DNA of 43,938 nt from Paenibacillus sp. 1_12 (GTDB lineage Bacteria; Bacillota; Bacilli; Paenibacillales; NBRC-103111): contig NZ_FOTE01000033.1 of NCBI RefSeq assembly GCF_900114475.1, forward strand, positions 1 through 43,938, written 5' to 3'. The notes beneath the pieces were generated by a model that saw only the letters and a list, made by a program, of their open reading frames with translations, made no database searches and had not been told where the DNA came from. Shown here in pieces: positions 43,240 to 43,938 of the stretch (positions are counted from its first letter, which is position 1; every line of letters starts with the position of its first letter). A program made the translations under genes and the position numbers.

Positions 43240-43434
43240 GGTCGTAAGATAACGGTAGCCGGGGATCGAACGTTTCTGCCCGTGGGAGTTGGATCCCGAG
43301 AGCTATACAGTTCATCCCCCCTGCTTGTTATACCATGATTAGGCTGGTTGGGACGATGATCCCGAATCACATGCGATAATGTGGACAACAAGAAGGTCAG
43401 GGGTTACCGGTGAAAATATATAGGGAGTGATTGT
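43240..43434. other. structured leader of IS110 element / tRNA-like sequence
   Basis: A non-coding stretch before the IS110 transposase with several hairpins: CGGG-GATC/GATCCCG (about 43262-43298), TTGGGA/TCCCGA and CACAT/ATGTG (about 43371-43386). In the IS110 family this position can encode the bridge RNA that selects target and donor. Read on the minus strand, 43253-43320 also looks like a degenerate tRNA-Gly(CCC) with GTTCGATCC. The two readings cannot be separated here. Confidence 0.35.
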
Positions 43435-43938
43435 GTGAATCCTGTCATTGGTTTGGATGTATCCAAGGGGGAAAGTCATGCAAAAGCTTTTGCAGACAGA
43501 GGAACGCCACATGGAAAGATTTTCCGTTTTAAACATGATCTTGATGGACTTGCGTCTTTTCTTCGTTATGCTCAAAATTTAGAATCCTTTACGGGGAAGC
43601 GTGCGACCGTCGTATTAGAAGCAACGGGTCATTATCATAGTCCAGTTGTTCAATTCTTGGATGAGCATCAGTTTCTGCATATCGTCATAAATCCGTTACT
43701 TTCACACCAAGCGAAAAAGGCTAATTTACGCAAGGTAAAAACGGATACCGCTGATGCATACCAGTTGGGAGAAATGTTCTACAAAGAAGAGCTGGAGCCT
43801 TACAAAAAACGTGGTCAATATCTGATGAATTTGCGTTACCTGACAAGGCAACACGAGTCTCTAACGAATATGTACGTTCAAGCAAAGTTACAATTCCAAG
43901 CAGTGCTGGATCAGGTTTTTCCGGAGTATCATGGGGTG
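43435..43938 (+). CDS. IS110-family transposase (partial, runs off window)
   Basis: Starts at GTG 43435, with AGGGAG 9 bases upstream, and stays open for 168 codons to the window edge. VIGLDVSKGESHAKAF gives the first catalytic Asp of the RuvC-like DEDD domain; VVLEATGHYHSPVVQFL supplies the Glu; and LRKVKTDTADAYQLGE the two Asp. The C-terminal Tnp_20 domain with its catalytic Ser lies beyond the window. The visible part is intact. Confidence 0.9.
   Translation, partial: MNPVIGLDVSKGESHAKAFADRGTPHGKIFRFKHDLDGLASFLRYAQNLESFTGKRATVVLEATGHYHSPVVQFLDEHQFLHIVINPLLSHQAKKANLRKVKTDTADAYQLGEMFYKEELEPYKKRGQYLMNLRYLTRQHESLTNMYVQAKLQFQAVLDQVFPEYHGV

Noticed and set aside
1-43938. CRISPR array
   Set aside because: The only tandem repeats are three contiguous 15-bp units at 4137-4181, without spacers, inside a coding region.

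Overview
The window looks like a chromosomal segment of a spore-forming, soil-type Firmicute, most like Paenibacillus. The evidence is the strong purine-rich ribosome binding sites, binding-protein sugar importers without their own ATPase, YesM/YesN-type two-component regulation, and sporulation genes (a SpoIIP-like protein, a YjcZ-like miniprotein, a sigK fragment, a CotA-like multicopper oxidase). The species assignment is inference.

Region by region. (1) 1-5750 is a decayed mobile element beside a truncated GH95 alpha-fucosidase. It holds a replication initiator with repeats inside its gene, an internally deleted serine recombinase, broken phage-like mini-genes, and a BlaI/M56 (BlaR1-like) repressor/sensor pair with two palindromic operators. 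(2) 5786-11899 is a LacI-controlled sugar-import operon ending in a cytoplasmic type I sulfatase; two identical 14-bp palindromes mark the control sites. (3) 12129-13742 is a gene graveyard: 3' pieces of sigK and a zinc-type dehydrogenase, other fragments and IS-like inverted repeats. (4) 13866-18007 carries a secreted CAP-domain protein, an ISL3 remnant, an unknown protein and an ACT-domain malic enzyme. (5) 18123-27400 is a second importer locus: histidine kinase, AraC-type response regulator and a binding protein form one unit closed by a strong terminator; a second, paralogous binding protein, two permeases and a serine hydrolase follow. (6) 27400-31800 is sparse, with a degenerate tRNA-Ala, a coiled-coil miniprotein, an ECF sigma factor coupled to a membrane SpoIIP-like protein whose start region is frameshifted in a T7 run, a sporulation miniprotein and an SDR pseudogene. 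(7) 31805-38117 holds an FUSC-type exporter converging on a five-gene xanthine dehydrogenase-type operon (pucD-C-E-A-B order). (8) 38118-43938 carries an IS3 element with a likely programmed frameshift, a DUF1871-like gene with one in-frame stop, an unknown beta-rich protein, a multicopper oxidase bracketed by a repeated motif plus hairpins, and the start of an IS110 element running off the window.

Functionally, the two importer operons probably share an ATPase encoded elsewhere (MsmX type). The sulfatase acts on an imported sulfated sugar, and the nearby fucosidase relic hints at a sulfated fucose-containing glycan. The puc-like genes would oxidise purines or related heterocycles. No intact rRNA, tRNA or CRISPR array was seen.
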